This document shows, piece by piece, positions 15,298 to 25,326 of a stretch of DNA of 64,000 bases. A program made the position numbers and the translations under genes. The DNA comes from Cryobacterium lactosi (GTDB lineage: Bacteria > Actinomycetota > Actinomycetes > Actinomycetales > Microbacteriaceae). The stretch spans positions 62,001 through 126,000 of the forward strand of contig NZ_SOHM01000031.1 of assembly GCF_004403945.1 (NCBI RefSeq), read 5' to 3'. The notes beneath the pieces were generated by a model. The model was given only the letters and a program-made list of their open reading frames with translations, did not search any database and was not told where the DNA came from. Position 1 is the stretch's first letter. Each line of letters begins with the position of its first letter.

Positions 15298-16529
15298 TGT
15301 CAGTTCCCACCACCACCCTCGCCACCACCAGCGTCCCGACCCTGATCGGAACCGTCACCCCCGTGCGCGGCCGGGCCCCCGCCCCACCCCTCGTGGTCCT
15401 AGGCCCGTCGCTCGGAACCACCACCTCGCTGTGGAACGGCGTCGTCGGCCCGCTGGCTGCAACCTCGCGCGTGCTGCGCTTCGACCTGCCGGGGCACGGA
15501 GCCAGCCCGGCCGCCTCGCACCCGTTCACCGTCGCGCAGCTGGCCGACGCCGTGATCGCCCTCGTCGACTCGGTCGGCGGCGGCGGCTTCCACTACGCCG
15601 GCGTCTCGCTCGGCGGGGCGGTCGGCCTCGAGCTGGCCCTGCGGCACCCCGACCGGCTGCTGAGCCTCGCCGTGATCTGCTCCGCCCCCAAGATCGGCAC
15701 CCCTGAGGGCTGGCACGAGCGTGCCGCCCAGATTCGCGGCAGCGGCACCCCGAGCGTGGTCGTGGGCAGCGCCGAGCGCTGGTTCGCGCCCGGGTTTCTC
15801 GAGCGTGACCCGAGCGCCGGCTCGGCTGCGCTCAACGAGCTGAGCGCCATCAACGACGAGTCCTACGCGCTGTGCTGTGAGGCCCTCGCTGGCTACGACG
15901 TGACGGATGCCCTCGACGGCATCCGCACACGGACGCTGTGCGTGTCGGGGGAGTTCGATATCGCAACCCCAACCCGGCTGCTTGTTGACCTGGCAGCGGC
16001 GATTCCCGGTGCGCGCCACGAGGTCATCGCGGGTGCCGCCCACCTGCCGGCCCTGGAACGCCCGGCCGAGGTGGCCGTGCTGCTGCAGGCGCTGTTCGCT
16101 GGGCCGAGCCCGACGGCAGGATCGGCGCGCACCGCGGCATCCGCTTACGCCGATGGCATGACCGTGCGCCGGGAAGTGCTCGGCGACGCCCACGTCGACC
16201 GAGCGACGGCGGCGATTACCCCCGAAACCGCTGACTTTCAGGACTTTCTCACCCGGTACGCGTGGGGCGAGATCTGGACCCGCCCGGGCCTGGACCGACG
16301 CACCCGCAGCTTTCTCACGATCGCGGCGCTCGTGACCGGCGGCCACGAAGGCGAACTCGCGATGCATGTGCGGGCCGCGCTGACCAACGGGCTCAGCCGT
16401 GCCGAGATCAGCGAAGCCATTCTGCACACCGCGATCTACGCCGGTGTGCCCGCCGCGAACGCCGCGTTCACCATCGCCCGCGATACCTTCGCGGGGCTCG
16501 ACGCCGAGCCCACCAACCCCGCAAACTAA
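15297..16529 (+). CDS. pcaL: fused 3-oxoadipate enol-lactonase / 4-carboxymuconolactone decarboxylase
   Basis: A 410-aa two-domain protein. Residues 1-265 are an alpha/beta hydrolase (PcaD) with nucleophile Ser104 in GVSLGG, an acid in GEFDIATP and a His in AGAAHLP. Residues about 290-405 are a carboxymuconolactone decarboxylase domain (PcaC) with FLTRYAWGEIWTRPGL and the alpha-helical ALTNGLSRAEISEAILH. The linker near 265-285 is Ala/Ser-rich. The fusion, called PcaL, is known in actinobacteria such as Rhodococcus and Streptomyces. It performs two consecutive steps, decarboxylation to the enol-lactone then hydrolysis to 3-oxoadipate. Confidence 0.95.
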   Translation: MSVPTTTLATTSVPTLIGTVTPVRGRAPAPPLVVLGPSLGTTTSLWNGVVGPLAATSRVLRFDLPGHGASPAASHPFTVAQLADAVIALVDSVGGGGFHYAGVSLGGAVGLELALRHPDRLLSLAVICSAPKIGTPEGWHERAAQIRGSGTPSVVVGSAERWFAPGFLERDPSAGSAALNELSAINDESYALCCEALAGYDVTDALDGIRTRTLCVSGEFDIATPTRLLVDLAAAIPGARHEVIAGAAHLPALERPAEVAVLLQALFAGPSPTAGSARTAASAYADGMTVRREVLGDAHVDRATAAITPETADFQDFLTRYAWGEIWTRPGLDRRTRSFLTIAALVTGGHEGELAMHVRAALTNGLSRAEISEAILHTAIYAGVPAANAAFTIARDTFAGLDAEPTNPAN

Positions 16530-16540
16530 GGACCCGTTCG

Positions 16541-17338
16541 ATGGATAAGACGTACTCTTCGGCCGCATCCGCTGTCGCCGACATACCCGACGGCGCCTCG
16601 CTCGCCGTCGGCGGGTTCGGGCTGGTCGGCGTGCCGATCGTGCTCATTCGCGCGCTGCTCGCCGAGGGAACCACCGACCTGCACGTGGTGAGCAACAACT
16701 GCGGGGTTGACGGCTGGGGCCTCGGCGAACTGCTGCGAGAAGGCCGCATCAGCCGGGTCATCGCCTCATATCTAGGGGAGAACAAAGACTTCGCCCGCCG
16801 TTACCTCGGCGGCGAACTCGAGGTCGAGCTCACCCCCCAGGGCACCCTCGCCGAGCGGATGCGCGCCGGCGGCAGCGGAATCCCGGCCTTCTTCACGGCG
16901 AGCGGCGTGGGCACGATGGTCGCCGACGGCGGCCTGCCCTGGCGGTACGGGCCAGACGGCGAGGTGACGGTGTCGAGTCCGCCGAAGGAGACCCGGCTGA
17001 TCGGGTCGCTCGGCTCTGAGAAGGAGTACGTGCTCGAAGAGGCCATCGTTACCGACTACGCCTTCGTGCGCGCCGCGAAGGGCGACCGGCACGGCAACCT
17101 GGTCTTTGAGAAGTCGGCGCGCAATTTCAACCCGGTCGCGGGTATGGCCGGTCGCATCACGATCGCCGAGGTTGACGAGTTGGTCGAGCCAGGGCAGATC
17201 GATCCGGACGAGGTGCATCTGGCCGGCATCTACGTGAACCGCATCGTGCAGCTTGGGGCAGCGGATGCCGCCGATCTCCCGATCGAGAAGACCACCACCC
17301 GGCAGCGCCCGGAAACTACCCCGAACGGATCGAACTGA
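16541..17338 (+). CDS. pcaI: 3-oxoadipate CoA-transferase subunit A
   Basis: A 265-aa CoA-transferase family I alpha subunit beginning [12 protein letters not shown], with the glycine-rich [11 protein letters not shown] near residues 22-32 and the [12 protein letters not shown] segment typical of PcaI/ScoA. AAGGA lies upstream of the ATG. With PcaJ it transfers CoA from succinyl-CoA to 3-oxoadipate. The stop overlaps the pcaJ start by one base (TGATG). SCOT-type 3-oxoacid CoA-transferase is the only alternative, made unlikely by the operon. Confidence 0.93.
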   Translation: MDKTYSSAASAVADIPDGASLAVGGFGLVGVPIVLIRALLAEGTTDLHVVSNNCGVDGWGLGELLREGRISRVIASYLGENKDFARRYLGGELEVELTPQGTLAERMRAGGSGIPAFFTASGVGTMVADGGLPWRYGPDGEVTVSSPPKETRLIGSLGSEKEYVLEEAIVTDYAFVRAAKGDRHGNLVFEKSARNFNPVAGMAGRITIAEVDELVEPGQIDPDEVHLAGIYVNRIVQLGAADAADLPIEKTTTRQRPETTPNGSN

Positions 17339-18027
17339 TGGCCCTCACCCGTAACCAGATGGCGGCCCGCGCCGCGCAGGACCTCGCCCCTGACTCGTAC
17401 GTGAACCTCGGAATCGGGCTGCCGACCCTCATCCCGAACCTTCTGCCGGAGGGGGTGCACGTGGTGCTGCACTCCGAAAACGGGGTGCTCGGTGTCGGCG
17501 CCTATCCGTGGGAGGGCGAGGAAGACCCGAAGCTCATCAACGCCGGCAAGGAGACCGTCACGGTCAATCCGGGCGCCGCGTATTTCGATTCGGCGCAGAG
17601 CTTTGGCATGATCCGGGGCGGCCTGATCGATGTCGCAGTACTGGGGGCGATGCAGGTGAGTGTGGCCGGGGATATCGCGAACTGGGCGGTGCCGGGCAAG
17701 ATGATCAAGGGCATGGGCGGAGCGATGGACCTCGTGCACGGCGCCGATACCGTGATCGTGGTGATGGAACACGTCACCAAGACCGGCGAGCACAAGATCA
17801 AAACGGTCTGCGACCTGCCGCTCACCGGCAAAGCCGTGGTCACTCGCATCATCACCGACCTTGCCGTGATCGATATCACTCCAGACGGTCTCGTGCTGCG
17901 CGAGCTGGCGCCGGGCGTCACGGTCGATCAGGTGCGGGCCGCGACCGAGGCACCCCTGGTGGTGCCGGTCCCGCCCTTGACCATCAAAACCATGCTTGAC
18001 GAGGCCACCGTGGGAGCGGCCGCATGA
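17338..18027 (+). CDS. pcaJ: 3-oxoadipate CoA-transferase subunit B
   Basis: A 229-aa CoA-transferase beta subunit. The catalytic Glu is in HSENGVLG, followed by the typical [18 protein letters not shown] and [19 protein letters not shown] segments. It overlaps pcaF by four bases (ATGA). It functions as a heteromer with PcaI. Confidence 0.94.
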   Translation: MALTRNQMAARAAQDLAPDSYVNLGIGLPTLIPNLLPEGVHVVLHSENGVLGVGAYPWEGEEDPKLINAGKETVTVNPGAAYFDSAQSFGMIRGGLIDVAVLGAMQVSVAGDIANWAVPGKMIKGMGGAMDLVHGADTVIVVMEHVTKTGEHKIKTVCDLPLTGKAVVTRIITDLAVIDITPDGLVLRELAPGVTVDQVRAATEAPLVVPVPPLTIKTMLDEATVGAAA

Positions 18028-19241
18028 CCGCGATGCGCGAGGTCGTCATCTGCGAACCGCTGCGCACCCCGATCGGCCGGTTCGGCGGCGCCTTCAAGAC
18101 GGTCGCGCCGGCCGACCTCGCAGCGGCGGTCATCGCAGCGCTGATCGAGCGCACCGGCCTCGACGGCGCGCTCGTGGACGACGTGATCTTCGGCCAGGCC
18201 TATCCCACGGCCGAGGCAGCCCCGGTTGCCCGTGTTGCCGCCCTCAACGCGGGCCTGCCGGTCACGGTCGGCGGGGTGCAGGTCGACCGCCGCTGCGGCA
18301 GCGGCCTGCAGGCCGTGCTCGACGCCGCCATGCAGGTGCAGACCGGCGTCAGCGACCTCGCCATCGCCGGCGGTGTCGACGTCATGAGCCAGGCCCCGTT
18401 CTACACGGTCGATTCCCGCTGGGGCGTCGGCGGAACCGCGGGAATGTTGCTGCGCGACGCCCTCGGCCGCGGCCGCGAAACCGCCGGCGGGCGCCGGTTC
18501 CCGGTTCCCGGCGGCATGCTCGAAACCGCCGAAAACCTGCGCCGCGACTACGGCATCGATCGGGTCGAGCAAGATGAACTCGCAGTCGAGTCGCAGCGCC
18601 GCGCCCTCGCATCCGCTGCCGCGGGCCGCTTCACCGACGAAATCGTGCCCGTCACCGTGCCCGGTCGCAAGGGCCCCACCGTCGTCTCGGTCGACGAAAC
18701 CCCGCGCGAGACCACTGTCGAGGCCCTCGCCGCCCTGAAGCCGATCCTCGGCAAAGCGGATGCCGCCGCCACCGTCACCGCCGGAAACGCGAGCGGGCAG
18801 AACGACGCGGCCGCCGCGTGCATCGTGACCACCCCGGAACGTGCCGCCGAGCTCGGGCTCACCCCGCTCGTGCGACTGCGGTCCTGGGCGCGCGCCGGGG
18901 TCGAGCCCTCGCGCATGGGCCTCGGACCGGTTCCCGCGACGAAGCTAGCACTCGAACGCGCCGGGCTGACCCTGGCCGACATCGACCTGATCGAGCTCAA
19001 CGAGGCCTTCGCCGCGCAGGTGCTCGCCGTGACTCGCGAATGGAAGTTCACCGAGAAAGACTTGGAGCGCACGAACGTGAACGGCTCCGGCATTTCGCTG
19101 GGCCACCCGGTCGGCGCGACGGGCATGCGCATCCTCGCCACCGCCGCCCGACACCTGCACCGCACCGACGGTCGGTTCCTTCTCGAAACCATGTGCATCG
19201 GAGGCGGCCAGGGCCTCGCCGCCATTTGGGAGCGCGTTTGA
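18024..19241 (+). CDS. pcaF: 3-oxoadipyl-CoA thiolase
   Basis: A 405-aa thiolase with all three catalytic signatures: nucleophilic Cys91 in [10 protein letters not shown], His361 in [15 protein letters not shown] and Cys391 in CIGGGQG. It splits 3-oxoadipyl-CoA into succinyl-CoA and acetyl-CoA, the last step of the branch. It ends the operon 36 bases before a convergent gene. General acetyl-CoA acetyltransferases look similar; the operon decides the assignment. Confidence 0.93.
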   Translation: MTAMREVVICEPLRTPIGRFGGAFKTVAPADLAAAVIAALIERTGLDGALVDDVIFGQAYPTAEAAPVARVAALNAGLPVTVGGVQVDRRCGSGLQAVLDAAMQVQTGVSDLAIAGGVDVMSQAPFYTVDSRWGVGGTAGMLLRDALGRGRETAGGRRFPVPGGMLETAENLRRDYGIDRVEQDELAVESQRRALASAAAGRFTDEIVPVTVPGRKGPTVVSVDETPRETTVEALAALKPILGKADAAATVTAGNASGQNDAAAACIVTTPERAAELGLTPLVRLRSWARAGVEPSRMGLGPVPATKLALERAGLTLADIDLIELNEAFAAQVLAVTREWKFTEKDLERTNVNGSGISLGHPVGATGMRILATAARHLHRTDGRFLLETMCIGGGQGLAAIWERV

Positions 19242-19276
19242 CGCTCGGCTGAGACCCAAGTTTGCAACCGATTTGC

Positions 19277-20224
19277 TCAGAGGACGATCACTTCGGCACC
19301 GCCGGGCCGGTGGTCGACCAGCGTGACGCTGCGGATCGTGGGGTCGTCGTAGCTGTTCCAGTAGTAGCTCGCCGTGCGCGACGAGAAGAGCCCCGTGTAG
19401 ATGGTCTTCTCGAACTGGCCCGAGCCCATCTCTGCTGCGCCATCCACCATGGCTACCTGCTGCAGGGTGTGGAAGGCACGGCTCACGTTCTCCTCTTCGC
19501 TTGCCTTGTCGGGGTAATGCGCGTTGACGTAGGCCGCGCGCACGAACCGCGACGGCGAGTAGTAGTCGCCGGGAATCCCACGCATGTACGACCCCGAGCC
19601 GAATGGGCTCAGGCGCGCACGGCCGAGCGCGCTCTCCTCGGGGAACGCGGGCGAGGTGTTCAGGTAGTTGCGCAGGTTCTCATGGTGCCAGGCGAAGCCG
19701 GGTTGGTTCGCCAGGACGTCGACGTCGTCGTCGAAGACGCGCAGGCCGTCAGCCGTGTACTCCACGACGATTGCCCGCGTCGCGTCGCCGATGATCCAGT
19801 GCAGAAGGGAGCTCGGGTACTTCTCGTTGATCGGCCGGTCGACGATCACCACGTCGCTGAGTGCCGCCTCGGCGTCGTCGACGCTGTTGAACTGCGAGGC
19901 AACCCAGAGCGGGAACTCGAACGCGGCGACGTTAATGGCGCCATCGACGGGCGCCGACGCATACTGGGCGTATCCGGGGAAGTTCAGCCCCGCGACCGCG
20001 AGACCGGCGGCGTTGCCGCAGTCGAAGTACAGGGGCGTGCCCTCTTCCACGATGCCCATACCGATGACGGCGTAGCGGATGCCAGCTACTGCACCGAACG
20101 GCGACGGGGCAGCGAAACCGGTGGGCGTGATGACGACTCGTTCACCGTACCCGGACGTCCAATCGAGATTGCGCGCCAGGTACAAATGGCCGCTTCCGTC
20201 GGAGAATCTGATCGCTGTGCACAT
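19277..20224 (-). CDS. linear amide C-N hydrolase (choloylglycine hydrolase/penicillin V acylase family)
   Basis: A 315-aa Ntn-hydrolase. Taking ATG 20224 (GGAAGGA upstream) the protein starts MCTAIRF, so Cys2 becomes the N-terminal nucleophile after Met removal. The family Arg and Asp follow in LARNLDW, and ANQPGFAWHHENLRNYL contains the conserved Asn/Arg region. The frame is open to 20392, but the longer reading would bury the nucleophile. Family members hydrolyse bile-salt amides, penicillin V or N-acyl homoserine lactones; the last is a sensible guess for an environmental actinobacterium, but the substrate cannot be read. No signal peptide, hence cytoplasmic. Confidence 0.85.
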   Translation of the reverse strand: MCTAIRFSDGSGHLYLARNLDWTSGYGERVVITPTGFAAPSPFGAVAGIRYAVIGMGIVEEGTPLYFDCGNAAGLAVAGLNFPGYAQYASAPVDGAINVAAFEFPLWVASQFNSVDDAEAALSDVVIVDRPINEKYPSSLLHWIIGDATRAIVVEYTADGLRVFDDDVDVLANQPGFAWHHENLRNYLNTSPAFPEESALGRARLSPFGSGSYMRGIPGDYYSPSRFVRAAYVNAHYPDKASEEENVSRAFHTLQQVAMVDGAAEMGSGQFEKTIYTGLFSSRTASYYWNSYDDPTIRSVTLVDHRPGGAEVIVL

Positions 20225-20410
20225 GGGATGTCCTTCCCGCGCGATCCGCGCACGTCGCGGTGCCGCACCACAGCTAGTCTGCTCCCCGCGCCATTTGAAC
20301 GCCAGAGTCGTTGGTCTGTGGTTCGTCCATCCGTCCCGACCTAACCTCGTCGCGAGTCCGGGGTCGCGGGCGGTACAAAACTGTCTGGGCATGGGTACCG
20401 AGCTCAGCGA

Positions 20411-22312
20411 CTAAATCCCGCTCAGCGCTTCCTCATCGGCCGCAACATTCTTCTGCACGGCGAACTGGGTCCGGTGCAATTCCTCGTACCGCCCGCCCAT
20501 GGCCAACAGCTCGTCGTGCGTACCGCGCTCCACGATCGAGCCATCCTCAACCACGAGGATCAGGTCCGCGCTGCGGATGGTCGAGAGGCGGTGTGCGATC
20601 ACCATCGCCGTCCGTCCCTCGAGCGCCTCGCTGAGCGCCGCCTGCACGGCAGCCTCCGACGTCGAGTCCAGCGCCGCCGTCGCCTCGTCGAGGATGACGA
20701 CGCGCGGCTGGGCGAGCAGGAGCCTCGCGATGGTCATCCGCTGGCGCTCACCCCCGGACAGTCGGTAGCCACGCTCGCCCACCATGGTGTCCAGCTGGTC
20801 CGGCAAGGACCGGATGAGCGGCTCGAGCCGCGCACGGCGGACGGCGTCCCACACCTCGTCGTCGGTCGCCTCCGGCCGCGCGAGGCGCAGGTTGGAGAGG
20901 ATGGTCTCGTGGAACAGGTGGCCGTCTTGCGTCACCATGCCCAGGGTGTGCCGCATGGAGGCGAAAGTGACGTCGCGGACATCCGTGCCCGCGAGGCGCA
21001 CGGCGCCGCTGTCGACGTCATACAGGCGCGAGAGGAGTTGCGCGATTGTGGACTTGCCGGCACCGGACGTACCAACGAGGGCGACGGTCTGCCCTGGCTC
21101 GATCCTGAAGGACACGCCGTGCAGCACCTCCTCGCCGCCGCGGGTGTCCAGAGTGGCAACCTCCTCCAGAGAGGCGAGGGACACTTTGTCCGCCGACGGG
21201 TAGGCGAAGCGGACGTTGTCGAACTCGACGGACACCTGGCCTTCGGGGACGGCTACGGCGTCGGGCTTCTCCTTGATGAGCGGGTCGAGGTCCAGCACCT
21301 CGAAGACGCGCTCGAAGCTGACCACCGCGCTCATGATCTCCACCCGTGCATTTGCGAGGCTGGTCAGCGGCGCGTAGAGGCGGGTGAGGAGGAGCGCCAG
21401 CGTGACCACGTCACCGGTATTCAGCTGGCCGGCGAGTGCGAGGGAGCCGCCGAGCCCGTACACGAGCGCGAGGGCGAGAGCGGAGACGAGCATCAGTGCG
21501 GTGAAGAAGACGAACTGCAGCATCGCGGTGCGCACCCCGATGTCGCGCACGCGGGCGGCGCGCACGCGGAACTCCTCGGCCTCCTCGTCGGGTCGGCCGA
21601 ACAGCTTGACGAGGGTGGCGCCGGGCGCCGAGAAGCGCTCGGTCATCTGTGTGCTCATGGCGGAGTTGTGATCGGCGGCCTCGCGGCGGAGCGCTGCGAG
21701 GCGGCTGCCCATGCGGCGCGCGGGAATCAGGAAGATGGGGAGCATGATGACGGCGAGAACCGTCACGAGCCAGGAGGTGCTGAGCATGACGATCAGGGTG
21801 AGGATCAGCGCCACGAGGTTCGTGACCACGCCGGACAGCGTGCCGCTGAAGGCCTGCTGAGCGCCGATCACATCGTTGTTGAGGCGGCTCACGAGGGCGC
21901 CCGTCCGCGTGCGGGTGAAGAACGCGATCGGCATCTTCTGCACGTGGTTGAAGACGGCGGTGCGGAGGTCGAGGATGACGCCTTCGCCGATCCGCGCCGA
22001 GTACCAGCGCGTCACGAGTGATACGCCGGCGTCGGCCACGGCCACGAGGGCGATGACGGCGGCGAGCCAAACGATTGTGCTGACCGCGCCCTGGGCGACG
22101 ATGACGTCGACCACCTGGCCGGCGAGGACCGGCGTCGCGACCGCGAGGAAAGCTCCCACGGTGGAGAGGGTGATGAAGATCAGCAGCTGGGACCGGTAGG
22201 GCACCGCGAACGTCAGGATCCGCCGAACGGACTCACGGGAGAACCCGTGTTTGCCGTCCCTGGCGGTAGAGATCTTGTACAGCGAGCTCCAGGCCGCGCC
22301 TTCCATGCTCAT
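20411..22312 (-). CDS. ABC exporter, fused membrane and ATPase domains (MsbA/MDR type)
   Basis: A 633-aa half-transporter. Six transmembrane helices fill residues ~40-330; the nucleotide-binding domain follows with Walker A GTSGAGKST (414-422), signature LSGGE (518-522) and Walker B VVILDEATAALD (538-549), then the H-loop in MVIAHRLST. A 30-residue insertion (SADKVSLASLEEVATLDTRG) between the first NBD strands is unusual. It probably works as a homodimer exporting lipids or drugs. It is a single gene; no regulator is adjacent. The upstream gap 22313-22642 holds its promoter. Confidence 0.9.
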   Translation of the reverse strand: MSMEGAAWSSLYKISTARDGKHGFSRESVRRILTFAVPYRSQLLIFITLSTVGAFLAVATPVLAGQVVDVIVAQGAVSTIVWLAAVIALVAVADAGVSLVTRWYSARIGEGVILDLRTAVFNHVQKMPIAFFTRTRTGALVSRLNNDVIGAQQAFSGTLSGVVTNLVALILTLIVMLSTSWLVTVLAVIMLPIFLIPARRMGSRLAALRREAADHNSAMSTQMTERFSAPGATLVKLFGRPDEEAEEFRVRAARVRDIGVRTAMLQFVFFTALMLVSALALALVYGLGGSLALAGQLNTGDVVTLALLLTRLYAPLTSLANARVEIMSAVVSFERVFEVLDLDPLIKEKPDAVAVPEGQVSVEFDNVRFAYPSADKVSLASLEEVATLDTRGGEEVLHGVSFRIEPGQTVALVGTSGAGKSTIAQLLSRLYDVDSGAVRLAGTDVRDVTFASMRHTLGMVTQDGHLFHETILSNLRLARPEATDDEVWDAVRRARLEPLIRSLPDQLDTMVGERGYRLSGGERQRMTIARLLLAQPRVVILDEATAALDSTSEAAVQAALSEALEGRTAMVIAHRLSTIRSADLILVVEDGSIVERGTHDELLAMGGRYEELHRTQFAVQKNVAADEEALSGI

Positions 22313-22642
22313 TGAGGTTCCTTCCGTGGGCAGAAGGCCAAGCTTAGATGGCGGCTAGCCCGAGCTTGGGTTCTCACTAGCGGCGGCGAGACCGGCATTC
22401 GCCTGGTGAACAGGCAGGAGCCACCGTCCCCCGCCTCACCCGGATGCCCAGCTTCGTGATGCAATCGCAGTAGGTCCGGGCTTTCGGGAACAGAACGGAT
22501 ACCATAACCACAAGATCCATGGAGGGAAGAATGATCTCCGGAAGCGCCGCAGCGCAAGTCCTAGCGCTGAGGAGGGCTTCGATAGTCGATCGGTCCGGCA
22601 CGTGTGAGACGCGATGAATGGTCGCGTTGGGGAGCGGAGTTT
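22313..22642. other. 330-base intergenic gap
   Basis: No convincing gene. Short open frames on the minus strand have no recognisable sequence and no ribosome site. It must hold divergent promoters for the ABC exporter and the small membrane protein to its right; no clear palindrome was seen. Confidence 0.5.
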
Positions 22643-23206
22643 GTGATAGCGAACGAAGCAGAATATTTGATCGGCATTGCCGGCGTTGCCGCCACTTTGA
22701 TCGGTGCCTTTTTGGTCGGGGTCTTCTTCTACATCGACTCTGAACAGCACCGACACCTCACCGCGTCGGTCGCCGCGGATCTCTACCTCCGGGCCGGCGT
22801 CCAATGGATATTCATAGCATTCGCGACGCCTCTGTTCGTGTCGCTCGCCTTGGTGCCTACGGAGCCCCTCTTAGGCGCGTTCGTCTTCATTTTCTTCAGC
22901 GTCATCCTGGTTATTTCAACCTTCGACACAGGGCGGCGCATAGTGGCGAGAGGAGCGTCGGGTTCCTCACTGGCCCTCTTGGTAAATCATTGGTTCTGTA
23001 CCGCGGCCGTGATCGTGATCATCACCCTGCCCTGGATCCTCGGCGGGTGGGCGGCGGCACCCGAGGTCTACGTGCCCTCGATGCTGCTTCTGCTCATCAC
23101 GGGGTTCTCTAGCACTGCTGCACTGGTCATGTCGCAATTCGACGCGACGATTGGGATGCCGAAAGGCACCGATCGCCGCCGAGGCAAGCGACGCCGTTCG
23201 AGCTGA
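22643..23206 (+). CDS. small integral membrane protein, unknown function
   Basis: About 187 aa from GTG 22643, which has GGGGAGCGGAG just upstream; the frame is open from 22604 but that start lacks a ribosome site. Four hydrophobic segments are visible (YLIGIAGVAATLIGAFLVGVFF, WIFIAFATPLFVSLALV, LGAFVFIFFSVILVIS and the AAVIVIITLPWIL/MLLLLITGF pair), ending in a basic tail RRRGKRRRSS. No family is recognised and there is no obvious partner. It converges on the TetR gene at 23235. Confidence 0.6.
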   Translation: MIANEAEYLIGIAGVAATLIGAFLVGVFFYIDSEQHRHLTASVAADLYLRAGVQWIFIAFATPLFVSLALVPTEPLLGAFVFIFFSVILVISTFDTGRRIVARGASGSSLALLVNHWFCTAAVIVIITLPWILGGWAAAPEVYVPSMLLLLITGFSSTAALVMSQFDATIGMPKGTDRRRGKRRRSS

Positions 23207-23234
23207 CCGTTCCGAGTCGCTACCGGACTGTTTC

Positions 23235-23828
23235 TTACTCTCGTTGCTGAAGACGCGCGGCTGGCGAGGCCGCGCCGATCGCGGTCTTCAGGTCGGTGAG
23301 AACTTTGTTCATGAGATCCGGGAACGCGGATGCCGGCGAGTCCACCCACTCTGCATAAGCAGTCCCAAAGACGGTCACGGCCGAATCGGCGACCAGTGTG
23401 GCCTCCGTACTGTGCCGGTCACGCGCCACTAAAGCCGCAGCGATCACCTGGGACAGCGAGGCCATCTTGATGAGGCTGCGCTCGTGGAGCTCCGGAGACG
23501 AAGCGATGACATCTTGGCGCAGGCGGGCCACCTCGCTGTAATTCGAGAGCGTCTGGCCGGCGCTCGTCAATGCGGATATCGCGATGTCAATGGCGGGCAG
23601 CTCGGCCTCAGACTCGAGGATGTACCGCTCGACCTGCTCCTCAAGCGCGTTCGACCCTGCGAACAGGACCTCACGCTTGTCGGCGAAATGATTAAAGAAC
23701 GTTCGCTTGGTGAGCCCTGCGCGCCCGGCGATATCGGCGACCGTGACGTCCGAGTAGCCGCGCTCATGAAAGAGCGTCATGGCCGCATCCTGCAGCCTCT
23801 CGACAGTGTTGGGTTCCCAGCGGCTCAC
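23235..23828 (-). CDS. TetR-family regulator
   Basis: About 198 aa from GTG 23828 (MSRWEPNTVERL). The HTH is VTVADIAGRAGLTKRTFFNHFADKRE cut across residues ~30-55, with the RTFFNHF recognition helix also seen in the TetR at 44.8 kb. It is divergent from an NAD(P)H oxidoreductase at 23923, and the 94-base gap contains two ATTGC...GCAAT palindromes. Probable local repressor of that gene, induced by a small electrophile or quinone-like ligand (inference). Confidence 0.85.
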   Translation of the reverse strand: MSRWEPNTVERLQDAAMTLFHERGYSDVTVADIAGRAGLTKRTFFNHFADKREVLFAGSNALEEQVERYILESEAELPAIDIAISALTSAGQTLSNYSEVARLRQDVIASSPELHERSLIKMASLSQVIAAALVARDRHSTEATLVADSAVTVFGTAYAEWVDSPASAFPDLMNKVLTDLKTAIGAASPAARLQQRE

Positions 23829-23848
23829 AGAGACCAGTCTGACAGGCC

Positions 23849-23899
23849 ATTGCGCTTGGTGCAATCACATGCAAGTATTGCGAATGCACAAGGTGCAAT
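23849..23899. promoter_or_regulatory. two TetR-operator-like palindromes
   Basis: ATTGC and GCAAT arms occur as a 17-base unit at 23849-23865 and a 23-base unit at 23877-23899, with a shared inner GGTGCAAT half. They sit between the divergent TetR and oxidoreductase genes and end 10 bases before the latter's AGGAGG. Confidence 0.6.
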
Positions 23900-23922
23900 C
23901 ACTGCAATTAGGAGGCTTTCGG

Positions 23923-25062
23923 ATGTCCGCTTCACCTACCAACCTCGCCGCGCGAATCCACAGAAAGCATGGACAGCTAGTCGTCGAATCGGCTCCGTAC
24001 ACCCATCCGGGTCCGGGTCAGATCGTCGTGCGCAATCACGCCGTCGCGATCAATCCTCTGGATTGGATCATTCAGGTCGAGGGTAATCTGCTGTACGGCT
24101 GGCTCAAGTACCTCACCGTCCTGGGGACCGACGTTGCGGGTGAAGTTGTTGAACTCGGCGAGGGAGTCACGAGGTTCAGCGTTGGCGACCGGGTGTTCGG
24201 CCTCGCCGTCGGCACAGACAGGGACACCAACACCGGCTCAGAAGGTGCGTTCCAGCAGTACACGATCGTGGGCGAGCGGGTGACGTCCCGGATACCCGAC
24301 AGTATGAGCTTCGAGGAGGCCTCTGTGCTTCCGATGGCGGTCTCAACGGCCGCGGCCGGGCTCTTCCAAGAGGACTACCTGGGTCTCCAACTTCCCACGG
24401 CCGAGGCTCGTCCAACCGGCAAGACCGTGCTCGTGTGGGGCGGCTCAACCAGCGTCGGCAGCAACGCCATCCAGCTCGCCGTCGCCGCAGGCTACGAGGT
24501 CATCACCACGGCGTCGCCGAAGAACTTCGACTATGTGAAGTCACTGGGCGCGTCACAGGTGTTCGACTACAACAGTCCGACAGTGATCCCGGACATCGTC
24601 ACTGCACTCGCCGATCGAACAGTCGCGGGCGCGGTCTCCTTCGGCACGACCGGAGCGCCCGCCTGCGTCAAGATCATGGCCAAAACCCGTGGCAAGAAGT
24701 TCGTCTCGATCGCCACGCCGCCAGTCGACTTCGCGAGCCTCGCGGATCCGGAGCGCGGCAGGCTCCAACGCGCACGTGTGACCATCCGGCTCATCGCCGC
24801 AAACATCGCACTCCAGGTCTCGGCCCGCCCGCACGGCGTCGGATTGAAGTACATCTTCGGTACGGATATCAAGAACAACAAGGTCAGCACCGCGATCTTC
24901 CGCGACTTCCTCCCCGCTGCGCTGGCCGAAGGTCGCTACACCGCAACCCCGAAGCCGACCATTGTCGGGCACGCCGTGAGCGACTTCCAGCACGCTATGG
25001 ACCTCCAAAGGGCCGGCGTCTCCGCCACCAAACTGGTCGTCTTGCTCGACCAGGTCAGCTGA
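23923..25062 (+). CDS. zinc-independent MDR (quinone-oxidoreductase-like) dehydrogenase
   Basis: A 379-aa medium-chain dehydrogenase/reductase starting MSASPTNLAARI after a strong AGGAGG. NPLDWIIQ and VLGTDVAGEVVELGEGV belong to the GroES-like domain; the cofactor motif VWGGSTSVGSNAIQLA lies near residue 170. The structural-zinc cysteines and catalytic Cys/His set are absent, as in quinone-oxidoreductase and enoyl-reductase relatives (similar fungal-type 'zinc-binding oxidoreductase ToxD' proteins). Substrate unknown; control by the divergent TetR is likely. Confidence 0.82.
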   Translation: MSASPTNLAARIHRKHGQLVVESAPYTHPGPGQIVVRNHAVAINPLDWIIQVEGNLLYGWLKYLTVLGTDVAGEVVELGEGVTRFSVGDRVFGLAVGTDRDTNTGSEGAFQQYTIVGERVTSRIPDSMSFEEASVLPMAVSTAAAGLFQEDYLGLQLPTAEARPTGKTVLVWGGSTSVGSNAIQLAVAAGYEVITTASPKNFDYVKSLGASQVFDYNSPTVIPDIVTALADRTVAGAVSFGTTGAPACVKIMAKTRGKKFVSIATPPVDFASLADPERGRLQRARVTIRLIAANIALQVSARPHGVGLKYIFGTDIKNNKVSTAIFRDFLPAALAEGRYTATPKPTIVGHAVSDFQHAMDLQRAGVSATKLVVLLDQVS

Positions 25063-25263
25063 GCTGTCGATGCCCCCACTTCCGTGGACTGCACTCACCG
25101 CTCGTGAAAACGGACACGAGCTTGGTCGTGAACAACACGGCAAGTGGATGCGTGCCAGCAGCCATCCCGACACGTCGGTGTGAAATAGTGCTCCTCTTCC
25201 CTTGAGCCGAATGGCCCCGTATCTTGAGCGAACTTGCTGTTCATTCTCTCGGAGGGGTTGATC

Positions 25264-25326
25264 ATGGTCTCGGTAAGTGCTGGCGCGATGCGCACGCCGA
25301 CTCGGGTGTCGGGATGGGGCCGATGA
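25264..25326 (+). CDS. possible 20-aa leader peptide overlapping the LtrA start
   Basis: An ATG at 25264 directly after GGAGGGG opens a 20-codon frame, MVSVSAGAMRTPTRVSGWGR, whose TGA (25324-25326) overlaps the ATG at 25323 of the following LtrA gene (ATGA). The strong ribosome site belongs to this frame and not to the LtrA frame, so it looks like a coupled leader. Alternatively a one-base change separates an original N-terminal extension from LtrA. Confidence 0.45.
   Translation: MVSVSAGAMRTPTRVSGWGR

Noticed and set aside
15399-16568. A 389-codon minus-strand frame over pcaL
   Set aside because: The pcaL domains and catalytic residues are all in the plus frame.
20474-22021. A 515-codon plus-strand frame over the ABC exporter
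   Set aside because: Glu/His/Gly-rich antisense product; the exporter's Walker motifs are on the minus strand.
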